Of a stretch of 64,000 nt of DNA, positions 11,801 to 22,061 are shown piece after piece. The notes beneath the pieces were generated by a model, which saw only the letters and a list, made by a program, of their open reading frames with translations, did no database searches and was not told where the DNA came from. Each line of letters starts with the position of its first letter. Positions within the stretch are counted from its first letter, which is position 1. The stretch spans positions 6,471,894-6,535,893 of the forward strand of contig CM038716.1 of NCBI GenBank assembly GCA_021613375.1. The letters run 5' to 3'. The DNA comes from Megaleporinus macrocephalus (lineage: Eukaryota; Chordata; Actinopteri; Characiformes; Anostomidae). The position numbers and the translations under genes were made by a program.

Positions 11801-13494
11801 AGTTAAGACAGCAGGAGTAATCTATCAACAACATCCATCAACACTACTGACCTCTCAAAGCTAAAGCTCATCAGAAATGGACTGATGCTCAGTGGAAACC
11901 TGTATTGTGGTCCGACGGGTCAGCATTTCAGATTGTTAATGTTAATTTCATAGTGATTTATCACACATACACTGGTCCTCTTTTTCTTCTTTTCTCACAC
12001 TCTCTTCATGGATCTCTCTCTCTTTCTCTAGCTCTGACTCACTTTTCCCAACACACTTAATATGACTCTTATTCTTTTACACTCTCATGTCTCTCGCACT
12101 CTATGACTTTTTCACTCTTTCGCTTTCTGTCTGTCTATGACTCTCTCTCTCTCTCTCTGTATGTCTGTCTATGACAGTCTTTCTGTCAGTCTGTCACTCT
12201 CACTTTCTCTCTCTCTCTCTCTGTATGTCTGTCTATGACTCTCTGTCTTTCTGTCAGTCTGTCACTCTCTCTCTCTATGTATGTCTATTACTCTCACTCT
12301 CTATGTATGTCTATTACTCTCTCTCTCTCTCTCTCTGTCTGTATGTCTGTCTATGACTCTCTGTCTTTCTGTCAGTCTATTACTCTCTCTCTCTCTCTAT
12401 GTATGTCTATTACTCTCTCTCTCTCTATGTATGTCTATTACTCTCTCTCTCTCTCTATGTATGTCTATTACTCTCTCTCTCTATGTATGTCTATTACTCT
12501 CTCTCTCTCTCTCTCTCTATGTATGTCTATTACTCTCTCTCTCTCTATGTATGTCTATTACTCTCTCTCTCTCTCTATTTTTGTCTATTACTCTCTCTCT
12601 CTATGTATGTCTATTACTCTCTCTCACTCTCTATGTATGTCTATTACTCTCTCTTTCTCTCCCTCTCCTGTATGACTATTACTCTCTCTCTCCTCTATGT
12701 CTATTACTCTCTCTCTCTCTATGTATGTCTATTACTCTCTCTCTCTCTCTCTATGTATGTCTATTACTCTCTCTCTCTATGTATGTCTATTACTCTCTCT
12801 CTCTCTCTCTATGTATGTCTATTACTCTCACTCTCTCTCTATGTATGTCTATTACTCTCTCTCTCTCTCTATGTATGTCTATTACTCTCTCTCTCTCTCT
12901 ATTTATGTCTATTACTCTCTCTCTCTCTATGTATGTCTATTACTCTCTCTCACTCTCTATGTATGTCCATTACTCTCTCTCTCTCTCTCTATTTCAAGGA
13001 TTCAAGGATTCAAGGATTCAAGGAGACTTTATTGTCATTCGCATCACATGTAGTACATGGGGTGGAACGAAATTGTGGTACCCAAGGACCCAGTTTTACC
13101 CAGACAGCAGTACTTCATGTATGTCTATTACTCTCTCTCTCTCTCTCTCTCTCTATGTATGTCTATTACACTCTCTCTCTCTATGTATGTCTATTACACT
13201 CTCTCTCTTCTCTATGTCTATTACTCTCTCTCTCTTCTCTATGTCTATTACTCTCTCTCTCTATGTATGTCTATTACACACTCTCTCTCTCTATGTCTAT
13301 TACTCTCTCTCTCTCTCTCTCTCTATGTATGTCTATTACTCTCACTCTCTCTCTATGTATGTCTATTACTCTCTCTCTCTCTCTATGTATGTCTATTACT
13401 CTCTCTCTCTCTCTCTATGTATGTCTATTACTCTCACTCTCTCTCTATGTATGTCTATTACTCTCTCTCTCTCTCTCTCTATGTATGTCTATTA

Positions 13495-13527
<33 letters not shown>

Positions 13528-13747
13528 TACCGAGAACTGAAAAGATGAAGTCCTTGGCCGTGTGCAGCTCCAGCGCGCGCTGGTCGTCATGCTCGCGCTG
13601 CTCGTGCGTGCTGAGTTCCGCTATGAGCCGCTGCAGCTCCCGCAGGCGCGCGCCCGACCTGAAGTCCAATAATCCGGGACCGGGAGCAGAACCGAGCCGC
13701 GGGGAGAGCGCGCGCGCAGCCATCGCACGGGCAGCCGCACAGCGCAT
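4892..13747 (-). CDS. mb21d2: Mab-21 domain-containing protein 2 (MB21D2), three coding exons
   Basis: Member of the Mab-21/cGAS-like nucleotidyltransferase-fold family; its cellular role is poorly defined. Coding exons on the minus strand are 13747-13531, 8219-7966 and 5896-4892, with junction phases 1 and 0 and GT-AG sites throughout, giving 491 aa, which matches the length I recall for the vertebrate protein. Exon 1 gives LDFRSGARLRELQ and DDQRALELHTAKDFIFSVLG. Exon 2 carries the nucleotidyltransferase-like S92-G93-G94 turn and a D117-x-D119 pair in RGTDYDVDFTL. Exon 3 gives PVVSFKGWPAVAQ, FWDGKITEEEVISGFYL and the C terminus NPDDVTRPHFRIDDKFF. I chose the ATG at 13747 because it restores 491 aa; the in-frame ATG at 13723 would give 483. 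Whether it has catalytic activity cannot be judged here. The gene is head-to-head with parl. Confidence 0.96.
5897..6309. other. mb21d2 intron 2, unique part
   Basis: AT-rich intron sequence between exon 3 and the minisatellite. No further feature was recognised. Confidence 0.6.
6310..7937. repeat. 48-bp minisatellite in mb21d2 intron 2
   Basis: About 34 head-to-tail copies of a 48-bp unit containing GTCGCCCCCTACGCTTCC and TGTAGTGTATTAC, with CAATCTGTCAG/CAGTCTGTCAG as the main variant. Because 48 is a multiple of 3 and the unit lacks stops in one frame, it reads as a repeating 16-residue peptide ([16 protein letters not shown]). That frame is an artefact: it lies in an intron on the antisense strand of mb21d2. 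A variant block with doubled CGCCCCCTATTA occurs at 7250-7375. The array ends 28 bases from the exon 2 donor GT. The same unit recurs in parl intron 7. Confidence 0.97.
7966..8219 (-). CDS. mb21d2: mb21d2 coding exon 2
   Basis: Encodes residues 73-157, from the split Gly codon and MVQKLDQKLPVANEY to SWLSLRLFDE. The acceptor is TCAG at 8223-8220 and the donor GTAAGA begins at 7965. It contains the SGG turn and the DYDVDF motif of the nucleotidyltransferase fold. Confidence 0.96.
8220..9927. other. mb21d2 intron 1, unique part
   Basis: Intronic sequence without a recognised coding exon. It includes a fragment of the 1905-2035-type repeat at 9300-9370 and the CpG-rich block described separately at 8880-9130. 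The remainder is AT-rich and featureless. Confidence 0.5.
8880..9130. promoter_or_regulatory. CpG-rich block with CRE/ATF-like palindrome inside mb21d2 intron 1
   Basis: In an otherwise AT-rich intron this block is rich in CG dinucleotides (CACGCGTGCGCCGC, GAGCGCGC, CCCCGCGCCGCTCTCGCTC). About 8887-8902 holds the palindrome TGATGATGTCATCA, a CRE/ATF-type site. At about 8947-8957 is CTATTTATGG, a MEF2/TATA-like motif. It may be an intronic enhancer or an alternative promoter. No splice-defined open frame supports a coding exon here. Function is inferred from composition only. Confidence 0.35.
9928..11150. repeat. TTGAG/TTGGG pentamer-based array in mb21d2 intron 1
   Basis: About 1.2 kb built from 5-bp modules (GAGTT, AAGTT, TGGGT, TGGGC, TGGTT) arranged in longer irregular units such as GGGCTGGTTTGAGTTGCATT. 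The plus strand is almost devoid of C and rich in G and T, so strand asymmetry is extreme. On the complementary strand it reads as Asn/Ser/Thr/Gln/Pro-rich pseudo-peptides, which I do not regard as genes. Regularly spaced GGG runs could support G-quadruplexes. Confidence 0.95.
11151..12118. other. mb21d2 intron 1 segment with decayed transposase fragment
   Basis: About 11690-11940 resembles a fish Tc1/mariner transposase remnant: ATGGGCTCGGCAATGCTTTG, then CTGTCCATCGCTGCATCCAG, GGACTGATGCTCAGTGG and GTGGTCCGACGGGTCAGCAT, where the last part corresponds to a degraded W-S-D-E motif region. Frames are broken. The remaining sequence has no recognisable feature. Confidence 0.5.
12119..13526. repeat. 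CT-rich compound microsatellite array in mb21d2 intron 1
   Basis: Alternation of (CT)n runs with a TATGTATGTCTATTA spacer over about 1.4 kb, interrupted at 12991-13118 by an unrelated insertion. The array runs to within 5 bases of the exon 1 donor (13530), so in the sense of mb21d2 the donor GTAAG is followed directly by (GA)n. Long open frames in three phases are low-complexity artefacts. Confidence 0.96.
12991..13118 (-). mobile_element. LINE 3'-end fragment inserted in the CT array
   Basis: Contains tandem ATTCAAGG octamers followed by AGACTTTATTGTCATTCGC, then GGGGTGGAACGAAATTGTGG. This is the type of 3' tail, with short terminal tandem repeats, typical of CR1/L2-group LINEs in fish, seen here in reverse. 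It is only 128 bp, so it is a 5'-truncated copy. Confidence 0.6.
13531..13747 (-). CDS. mb21d2: mb21d2 coding exon 1
   Basis: Encodes residues 1-72 plus the first base of codon 73. It begins MRCAAARAMAARALSPR and ends HTAKDFIFSVLG. The donor is GTAAGG at 13530. A second in-frame ATG lies at 13723. The exon is strongly GC- and CpG-rich, consistent with promoter proximity. Confidence 0.93.
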
Positions 13748-15347
13748 GCGTGGGAACGCAGGAACAAGGAGGGGTTCGGCTTTACTAAATAAGCGGTGAA
13801 GCACAAAGACCTGATACAACAAGAGCCTGAAAGACACTACAGCAAAATATACAACTATACAAAAATAAAACGAATTTATCAAAAATATAAATGAATTTCA
13901 AATAAAAAACAATAAATAATGAAGAAAACGAAAAAAAAATACAAAATTAAAGCAGACTGTTATTATGCACTTTAGCCTTAAGTTTGTATTTTATTCCCCT
14001 CCTGTGCACTTTTTTCTTCGGTTCAGTGTATTCCTTGTTTCACTTTCTAATCAGGACAGCTATTTTTATTAAATGTTTTTCTCCTCTTCATGTTGTTATT
14101 CGAGTTTATTCCACCTGTTGTTGCGCTTTTGCGTGCTAGAGTCTTTCCCTGTATTGTTTTGAGTTATTTTATGTTTTTTAAACAGGTTAAAAACACAAGC
14201 GGCTATTCAGACTCTTGTTCTTTAGCTTTCAGTGCAGACATTTATTCTGTAAGTGATTGTCCTGCAGGGTACAGACTTTTATTCTGTAAGTGATTCTCCT
14301 GCAGGGTACGGACTTTTATTCTGTAAGTGATTCCCCTGCAGGTTACGGAGTTTTATTCTGTAAGTGATTGTCCTGCAGGGTACAGACTTTTATTCTGTAG
14401 GTGATTGTCCTGTAGGGTACAGACTTTTATTCTGTACGTGATTCTCCTGCAGGGTACAGACTTTTATTCTGTAAGTGATTGTCCTGCAGGGTACAGACTT
14501 TTATTCTGTAAGTGATTCTCCTGCAGGGTACAGACTTTTATTCTGTAAGTGATTGTCTTGCAGGGTACAGACTTTTATTCTGTACGTGATTCTCCTGCAG
14601 GGTACAGACTTTTATTCTGTAAGTGATTGTCTTGCAGGGTACAGACTTTTATTCTGTAGGTGATTGTCCTGTAGGGTACAGACTTTTATTCTGTACGTGA
14701 TTCTCCTGCAGGGTACAGACTTTTATTCTGTAAGTGATTGTCCTGCAGGGTACAGACTTTTATTCTGTACGTGATTCTCCTGCAGGGTACAGACTTTTAT
14801 TCTGTAAGTGATTGTCCTGCAGGGTACAGACTTTTATTCTGTACGTGATTCTCCTGCAGGGTACAGACTTTTATTCTGTAAGTGATTGTCCTGCAGGGTA
14901 CAGACTTTTATTCTGTAAGTGATTGTCCTGCAGGGTACATACTTTTATTCTGTAAGTGATTGTCCTGCAGGGTACAGACTTTTATTCTGTAAGTGATTGT
15001 CCTGCAGGGTACGGACTTTTATTCTGTAAGTGATTGTCCTGCAGGGTACGGACTTTTATTCTGTAAGTGATTGTCCTGCAGGGTACAGACTTTTATTCTG
15101 TAAGTGATTGTCCTGCAGGGTACAGACTTTTATTCTGTAAGTGATTCTCCTGCAGGGTACGGACTTTTATTCTGTAAGTGATTCTCCTGCAGGGTACGGA
15201 CTTTTATTCTGTAAATGATTCTCCTGCAGGGTACGGACTTTTATTCTGTAGTGTGAAGCCGGTCGTATGAAGCGCTGCGCTGCCGCCGCTCCTCCGCTCC
15301 GCCGGGTGGCGCTGCTAGGCGCTGCAGCGGGGCGCTGAGGACAGACG
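13748..15347. promoter_or_regulatory. Head-to-head mb21d2/parl promoter interval
   Basis: The start codons of mb21d2 (minus) and parl (plus) are 1.6 kb apart, so both promoters must lie here. GC-rich sequence sits at each end: up to about 13790 next to mb21d2, and 15255-15347 next to parl (CGCTGCGCTGCCGCCGC). The middle is AT-rich (13800-14200) followed by a 37-bp minisatellite. No TATA box was convincing. The spacing exceeds the usual definition of a compact bidirectional promoter. Confidence 0.6.
14214..15254. repeat. 37-bp minisatellite upstream of parl
   Basis: About 28 copies of a 37-bp unit built on GTGATTGTCCTGCAGGG and TACAGACTTTTATTCTGTAA. Variants are GTGATTCTCC versus GTGATTGTCC and TACGG versus TACAG. 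The last copy ends about 90 bases before the parl start codon. Each copy has a PstI-type CTGCAG and a 3'-splice-like TCCTGCAG|G. One orphan unit lies at about 16168-16208 in parl intron 1. Confidence 0.96.
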
Positions 15348-15433
15348 ATGGCGTGGAGGAGTAGAGCGAGGTGCTGGGCAGCATGGAGCGGGGCAACAGG
15401 GGCATTTATCCCTCACCCCGGGGCACACAGAGG
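15348..15433 (+). CDS. parl: parl coding exon 1
   Basis: Starts ATG in ACAGACGATGG and encodes [15 protein letters not shown] through GAHR. The donor GTAAAT is at 15434. It encodes an Arg/Trp/Ala-rich start suited to mitochondrial import. It ends in phase 2. Confidence 0.9.
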
Positions 15434-18400
15434 GTAAATACACACACACAGGGGATCTTCTCCTCCCCCTCAACCACACCGAGAGAAAATATACCCATAC
15501 AGGGGCTTCAGCTCAGAGCTCGAGCCTGTCAGAGGGTAAACACAGACACAAACAACACAACAGAGGGCAATAGTTTAATTCATTTACCCCCAACATCACC
15601 AAATCCACCCCACAGCGGGGCATTAGCGGGCTATTAGTGGCCGGTTAAACCCCGGAACTGGCCTCATTAGCGGTGTAATAGTGTTAGTAGTGCTGATATT
15701 GAGCCTGAGGAAAGATGGGCTGAGGTTAGCTTCACACTGGAATTCTCCGTTCCACCTTAAAAAGTACAGCAGTTTCATTGTGGCGCCCGCAGTTAGCTTC
15801 TGAGTGGAATTCCCTAATCCACCTTAAACTCCTGCGCCTGAGATTAGTCTCTTCTCCGTTCCACCTTAAATTCCATTCTTCAACTGCTGCACCATTTAAG
15901 GTGGAACTGGGATTTGGAATACGAAGCTAAGCTCGGGCTCCAGGAAGTAACTGCTGCACCATTTAAGGTGGAATGTGGAATTCCACTAAGAGGCTAACTT
16001 AAGACAGCAAGCAGTTGAGCTTTTCCAAACTGCTGCACCATTTAAGGTGGAACGGAGAATTTGAAAAAGAAGCTAACTTCAGAAAGCAAGCAGCTGAGCT
16101 TTTGTAAGAGTTAACAAGTGATTTCTTAATCGATTATTCTAACTATTTTTTTTTAGGTTACTCTAATGTGACTTTTATTCTGTAAGTGATTGTCCTCCAG
16201 GGTACAGACAGTGTTAATGAAGCAGGATGTCTGCAGTGGTGGTCTTGTGTTAAAGGATGGGGGACGTACTGCATCCGAGTAGGGCTGCACTTAATGATTA
16301 ATTTCTAAGTCGATTAATCTGCCGATTATTTATTTTTTTTTTTTTCCCATTAGTCGATTAATCTGATCTATATTTTGGCAGAGAGTCGTTTGAGTAGCAG
16401 CTACTTCATCAGTGCTGTAATCCACTGTGTGCAGGTTTCTCCTCCACCATCAGCAGAGATGCGGCTTCCGCAAGGTCGCCAAGAGGGCGGAGCCGAAGAA
16501 GGAGGTGGAGCAGGGTGAGCTGATCCAGAAGAAGGGCTTGACGACTCCTCCTCCTCCACCGGAGCCGCACACCCCGCAGCTGCCCGATAGGTCATTCGGC
16601 AGATTGGTCAAACCGCTGGTGTTCACTGTGGGGGTAGGTACAGCACGCTGGGGTTTTTAGTCTGGACCTGAACTTCAGTGGTCGGTGGTGTTTATTTCTG
16701 TCTCACAGCACTGGGTCACTATTTACTGAGCTACCTTGGCAACTTCTGCTGCAGCTCTGACCTGCTCCAGCCCAGGTTAAGGTCAGGGTCTCTCAGACAA
16801 ATCAGGGGCAGCTTTCTGCCGACTCAGGGTTTGATTCCTGACCATCCAGGGCCAGCTTTCTGACCAGTCAGGGTTAGATTCCTGACCATCCAGGGCCAGC
16901 TTTCTCACCAGTCAGGGTTAGATTCCTGACCATCCAGGGCCAGCTTTCTCACCGTCCAGGGCCAGGTTCCTGACCAATCAGGGTTAGGTTCCAGGGTCAG
17001 CCTTCTGCTGTTTCAGGGCCAACCTTCCGCTGTTTCAGGGCCAGCCGTCCGCTGTTTCAGGGCCAGCCGTCCGCTGTTTCAGGGCCAGCCGTCCGCTGTT
17101 TCAGGGTCAGCCTTCCGCTGTTTCAGGGCCAGCCTTCCGCTGTTCCAGGGCCAGCCTTCCGCTGTTCCAGGGCCAGCCGTCTGCTGTTTCAGGGCCAGCC
17201 GTCCGCTGTTCCAGGGCCAGCCGTCCGCTGTTTCAGGGCCAGCCGTCCGCTGTTTCAGGGCCAGCCGTCCGCTGTTTCAGGGCCAGCCGTCCGCTGTTCC
17301 AGGGCCAGCCGTCCGCTGTTTCAGGGCCAGCCGTCCGCTGTTTCAGGGCCAGCCTTCCGCTGTTTCAGGGCCAGCCTTCCGCTGTTTCAGGGTCAGCCTT
17401 CCGCTGTTTCAGGGTCAGCCTCCCGCTGTTTCAGGGTCAGCCTCCCGCTGTTTCAGGGTCAGCCTCCCGCTGTTTCAGGGTCAGCCTTCTGCCCACCACT
17501 TCAGGCAAGTGTGCTCACTGCCCCCTAGTGTGTGTGTATATGAAAGTGTTTCACTGCACGGATGAGCTAAATGCGGAGGTCTTGCGTTTCCCTCTGGGAT
17601 CAATAAAGTATCTAAAATTAAAAAGTTTCCGGCCTTTTGACCAAAAGGGCTAGTTTTCCTGACCAGTCAGACCAACAAGCACTTAGACTTTTGTTGGGAA
17701 TAAAGGTGAAACTCCAGTTGTTACAATGAGCTTCAATATAAGTTTTTAACACTAGTTTGGAAAAAAGGAAACTCTCATCACGCCAGGAGAGATATTGTGA
17801 TGTACGTGAAGTGTGATGAAGAAGACAAGAGCAAAACTATTAGGACGGAACTGCTTTATACTAAACTGTACTTTGTTTTTAATTGAATAGTAAAAGTAAA
17901 AGTCCTGGTTACTCTGTAAAATGTACAGGAGGCATGAAGTGTGTATATGTTTGTATGTATGTATTTGTGTATAGTATTCATTCCAGGTCAGTTTACAGGC
18001 TGTTCGTTTGGAGCAGCGGCGATTTGGCAGTACGAAAGCCTGAAGTCTCGCATCCAGAGCTACTTCGACGAGGTGCGAACCGATTGGCTGGATAAACTGC
18101 GGCCACAGAAACACGGAGATTTCCGCAAACAGGTGTGTGTGTGTGTGTGTGTAAATCTCTAACCTCACAACGATTATCTTCAGTTTCTCTCACATTTTAT
18201 CATTTATTTCAGTTACGATTTCTTAGAAAAATGATTCAGTTCACAAATCTCAAATTTCAATTCAATGATTCTTCAGACTATGATTGGTGTGATGATTTCT
18301 TATGTTTCTGTGATTCAGTTGGATTATTTTGGTGTAATCTGCAATTTGACATTCATATTAGTGAATCGTTTCAGATACGTGAATCATTTCAGATTAGTGA

Positions 18401-21345
18401 GTTGTTTCAAATTAGTGAGTCGTTTTAGATTAGTGAGTCGTTTTAGATTAGTGAATCGTTTCAAATTAGTGAGTCGTTTCAGATTAGTGAGTTGTTTCAA
18501 ATTAGTGAATTGTTTCAGATTAGTGAGTCGTTTAAGATTAGTGAGTCGTTTTAGATTAATGAATTGTTTCAGATTAGTGAATCGTTTCAGATTAGTGAGT
18601 CGTTTAAGATTAGTGAGTCGTTTTAGATTAATGAATCGTTTCAAATATGAGAGTAATTTCAGATTAGTGAATCGTTTCAGATTAGTGAATCGTTTCAGAT
18701 TAATGAATCGTTTCAGATTAATGAATTGTTTCAGATTAGTGAATCGTTTCAGATTAATGAATTGTTTCAGATTAATGAATCGTTTCAGATTAATGAATCG
18801 TTTCAGATTAGTGAATCGTTTCAGATTAATGAATCGTTTCAGATTAGTGAATCGTTTCAGATTAATGAATTGTTTCAGATTAGTGAATCGTTTCAGATTA
18901 ATGAATTGTTTCAGATTAGTGAATCGTTTCAGATTAATGAATCGTTTCAGATTAGTGAATTGTTTCAGATATGTGAATTGTTTCAGTGAATCGTTTCAGA
19001 TTAGTGAATTGTTTCAGATTAGTGAATTGTTTCAGATATGTGAATTGTTTCAGATTAGTGAATCGTTTCAGATATGTGAATCGTTTCAGATATGTGAATT
19101 GTTTCAGATTAGTGAATCATTTCAGATTAGTGAATCGTTTCAGATTAGTGAATCATTTCAGATTAGTGAATCATTTCAGATATGTGAATTGTTTCAGATA
19201 TGTGAATTGTTTCAGATTAGTGAATTGTTTCAGATTAGTGAATCGTTTCAGATTAGTGAATCGTTTCAGATATGTGAATTGTTTTAGATTAGTGAATCAT
19301 TTCAGATTAGTGAATCGTTTCAGATAAGTGAATCGTTTCAGATTAGTGAATTGTTTCAGATATGTGAATTGTTTCAGATTAGTGAATCGTTTCAGATTAG
19401 TGAATTGTTTCAGATATGTGAATTGTTTCAGATTAGTGAATCGTTTCAGATTAGTGAATCGTTTCAGATATGTGAATTGTTTTAGATTAGTGAATTGTTT
19501 CAGATATGTGAATTGTTTCAGATTAGTGAATTGTTTCAGATTAGTGAATCGTTTCAGATTAGTGAATCGTTTCAGATATGTGAATTGTTTTAGATTAGTG
19601 AATTGTTTCAGATTAGTGAATTGTTTCAGATTAGTGAATCGTTTCAGATTAGTGAATCGTTTCAGATTAGTGAATCGTTTCAGATATGTGAATCGTTTGT
19701 GTTTATCTGCAGGTGAATCAGTGGTGGAACAGTCTGAGTGAAGGCCAGAGAACTGTCACAGGTCAGATGTACATTCATGTACATACATACATCTAATAAG
19801 TCAATCTCTCTAATATTCCTCATTAACCATTTATAGATTACGAGCGTTTAACGCTTTAATACATTAAGTCAAGAATGGCCACACGTTTTCCTCGTGCTTT
19901 TGAGATCCTCTGGGATCGTGCTACACAAATTCAGCCTCAGGCCCAAATATAAGCTTCAGGAATGACGATTGGGTCGTAAAGTGTGACATACTCGAAAAAC
20001 GCCGATGTGCATTCGGTTGAGCTGTAGTACCCCAACCTAGCTGAGTCCCAAAATATAGATGTTGGCGAGAAGTAGTCTCCTCGTTGACACCATAGACAGC
20101 TCTTGTTGTCCCTTCGTGATACTCAGGAAGGGGTTTCCAAATGTTTTTTTGCCCTTTCGGACCACAAAACTGCCAATAACACATCACATGGTCATGCTTG
20201 ACAGTTTCTTAAACACGTCCCCGCTGACAACCTATGAACTTGCCCAAGGACCTGAACAATGATAGTTTGCTGGCAAACGTGTAGTGTGGCCAGTCTACTG
20301 ACCTGGACACTAGCTCTGGTGGTGAGCAGTGTTCTACAACCTCATGGTTCTTCAATATGACCTTGTGTAACTATGGAAAGAATCCTAATTTGCATATCGT
20401 CGCTGTCCAATGAAAAACAAGTCTTTCCAAAATTGCAACTTTACAGGAGAGACCAAAAACCTACTTTTCTTTCAATGTAAGTCAATGGAACCAGAATTCT
20501 TTCCAAGCTGTTTTGGGGCTCTTCTATTGGTCCATCCATCATGAAATTGTCACACAGTGTAAACGACCATTGGCGTGTTGAAACGATGCAGAAAAATTAA
20601 AATCGACAAAAATTGAGATACATTTTTTTCATTGGACAGCGACGAAGACAGTACATGTTATATGAATCCCATCTGCAGGTATACAGGTAAACCCGTTGAC
20701 CCGGACGTTTCTCTCGCAGGTATCATAGCGGCAAACGCGCTGGTGTTTTGCTGTTGGAGGATCCCCTCGCTGCAGCGTACGATGGTGAGATACTTCACCT
20801 CTAACCCTGCCTCCAGTGAGTAAACCAATCTGTCCCTCACTTCCAGTGGGCGTGGCCTACCACAGATCTTTTGCTTTGTTCATTGCGATACGACTTTGGT
20901 TCAGTTTTTGGTATTCAGGCATGGGTTAGCTTAAAATCAGTTTAGATGCTGTACTGATATTTCAGACGAGTGTAATATGCAAATTAGCAATCACAGTTTG
21001 AGCAGATGCTCTGCCACAATAGTAGTCTGTCACATTCAGGGTCCTCGAGTGTGTTACTATAGGTGATGGCAGTGTGTTACAGCCCGCCTAGGTAGGCCAT
21101 AACACTAAATGGTCTCCACCAAACCCTCCCACTTCAACCCTGCCAGATCAAGCAGACCAGTCTAGTCACATTAGGTTGATTTTATTCAACATTAAAGGAA
21201 GCAACAAGCTTTGGAGGTGGTGTAAGCACAACAATAACCAAATCATACCCCTCCCCAACATACTAACTTAACTCTTAACAAAAAGAAAAGAAAATACAAA
21301 AAACATACCCTACCTCCCTAAACAGAAACAAAGACAATCAGCACC

Positions 21346-21386
<41 letters not shown>

Positions 21387-21640
21387 GAGAGACAGACAGA
21401 CAGAGAGAGAGAGACAGAGAGAGAGAGACAGAGAGAGAGACAGGGGGAGAGACAGGGGGAGAGAGACGGAGAGAGAGAGAGGGAGAGAGAGACAGAGAGA
21501 GAGGGGGAGAGAGGGAGAGAGACAGAGAGACAGACAGACAGAGAGAGAGAGACAGAGAGAGAGACAGGGGGAGAGAGACAGGGGGAGAGAGACGGAGAGA
21601 GAGAGAGGGAGAGAGAGACAGAGAGAGAGGGGGAGAGAGG

Positions 21641-21673
<33 letters not shown>

Positions 21674-21683
21674 GGGGAGAGAC

Positions 21684-21724
<41 letters not shown>

Positions 21725-22007
21725 CATACACCACAAAATACGGCACCAGCCGTAACACAGTGATTGTAAAGTGAATCAATGTAATCATACTATTAGGTGT
21801 ACGTTAGGTCTGGGCGATATTGAGAATTATTAAATAATCAGGATAATTGGTGATATCGCCCCTCCCCTTTTTTTTGGGTGGGTTATTTGGGTACTTAATA
21901 TAAACTTATGTATGAATTGTACTAGTTCAGTGTCACTCCTTTTATATTTGTCTGTCCATTATACCATTTATCTGATTTTAATTTACTCAAAAACACATGT
22001 AATAATA

Positions 22008-22061
<54 letters not shown>

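Noticed and set aside
12281..13799. Overlapping Ser/Leu/Tyr-rich frames of 419 and 466 codons
   Set aside because: Translation of a CT/TATG compound microsatellite in all three phases. The last part overlaps mb21d2 exon 1 on the opposite strand.
18265..19741. Frames with FRLVNR or SFQISE repeats
   Set aside because: 18-bp minisatellite in parl intron 3. The frame runs into exon 4 in the wrong phase.
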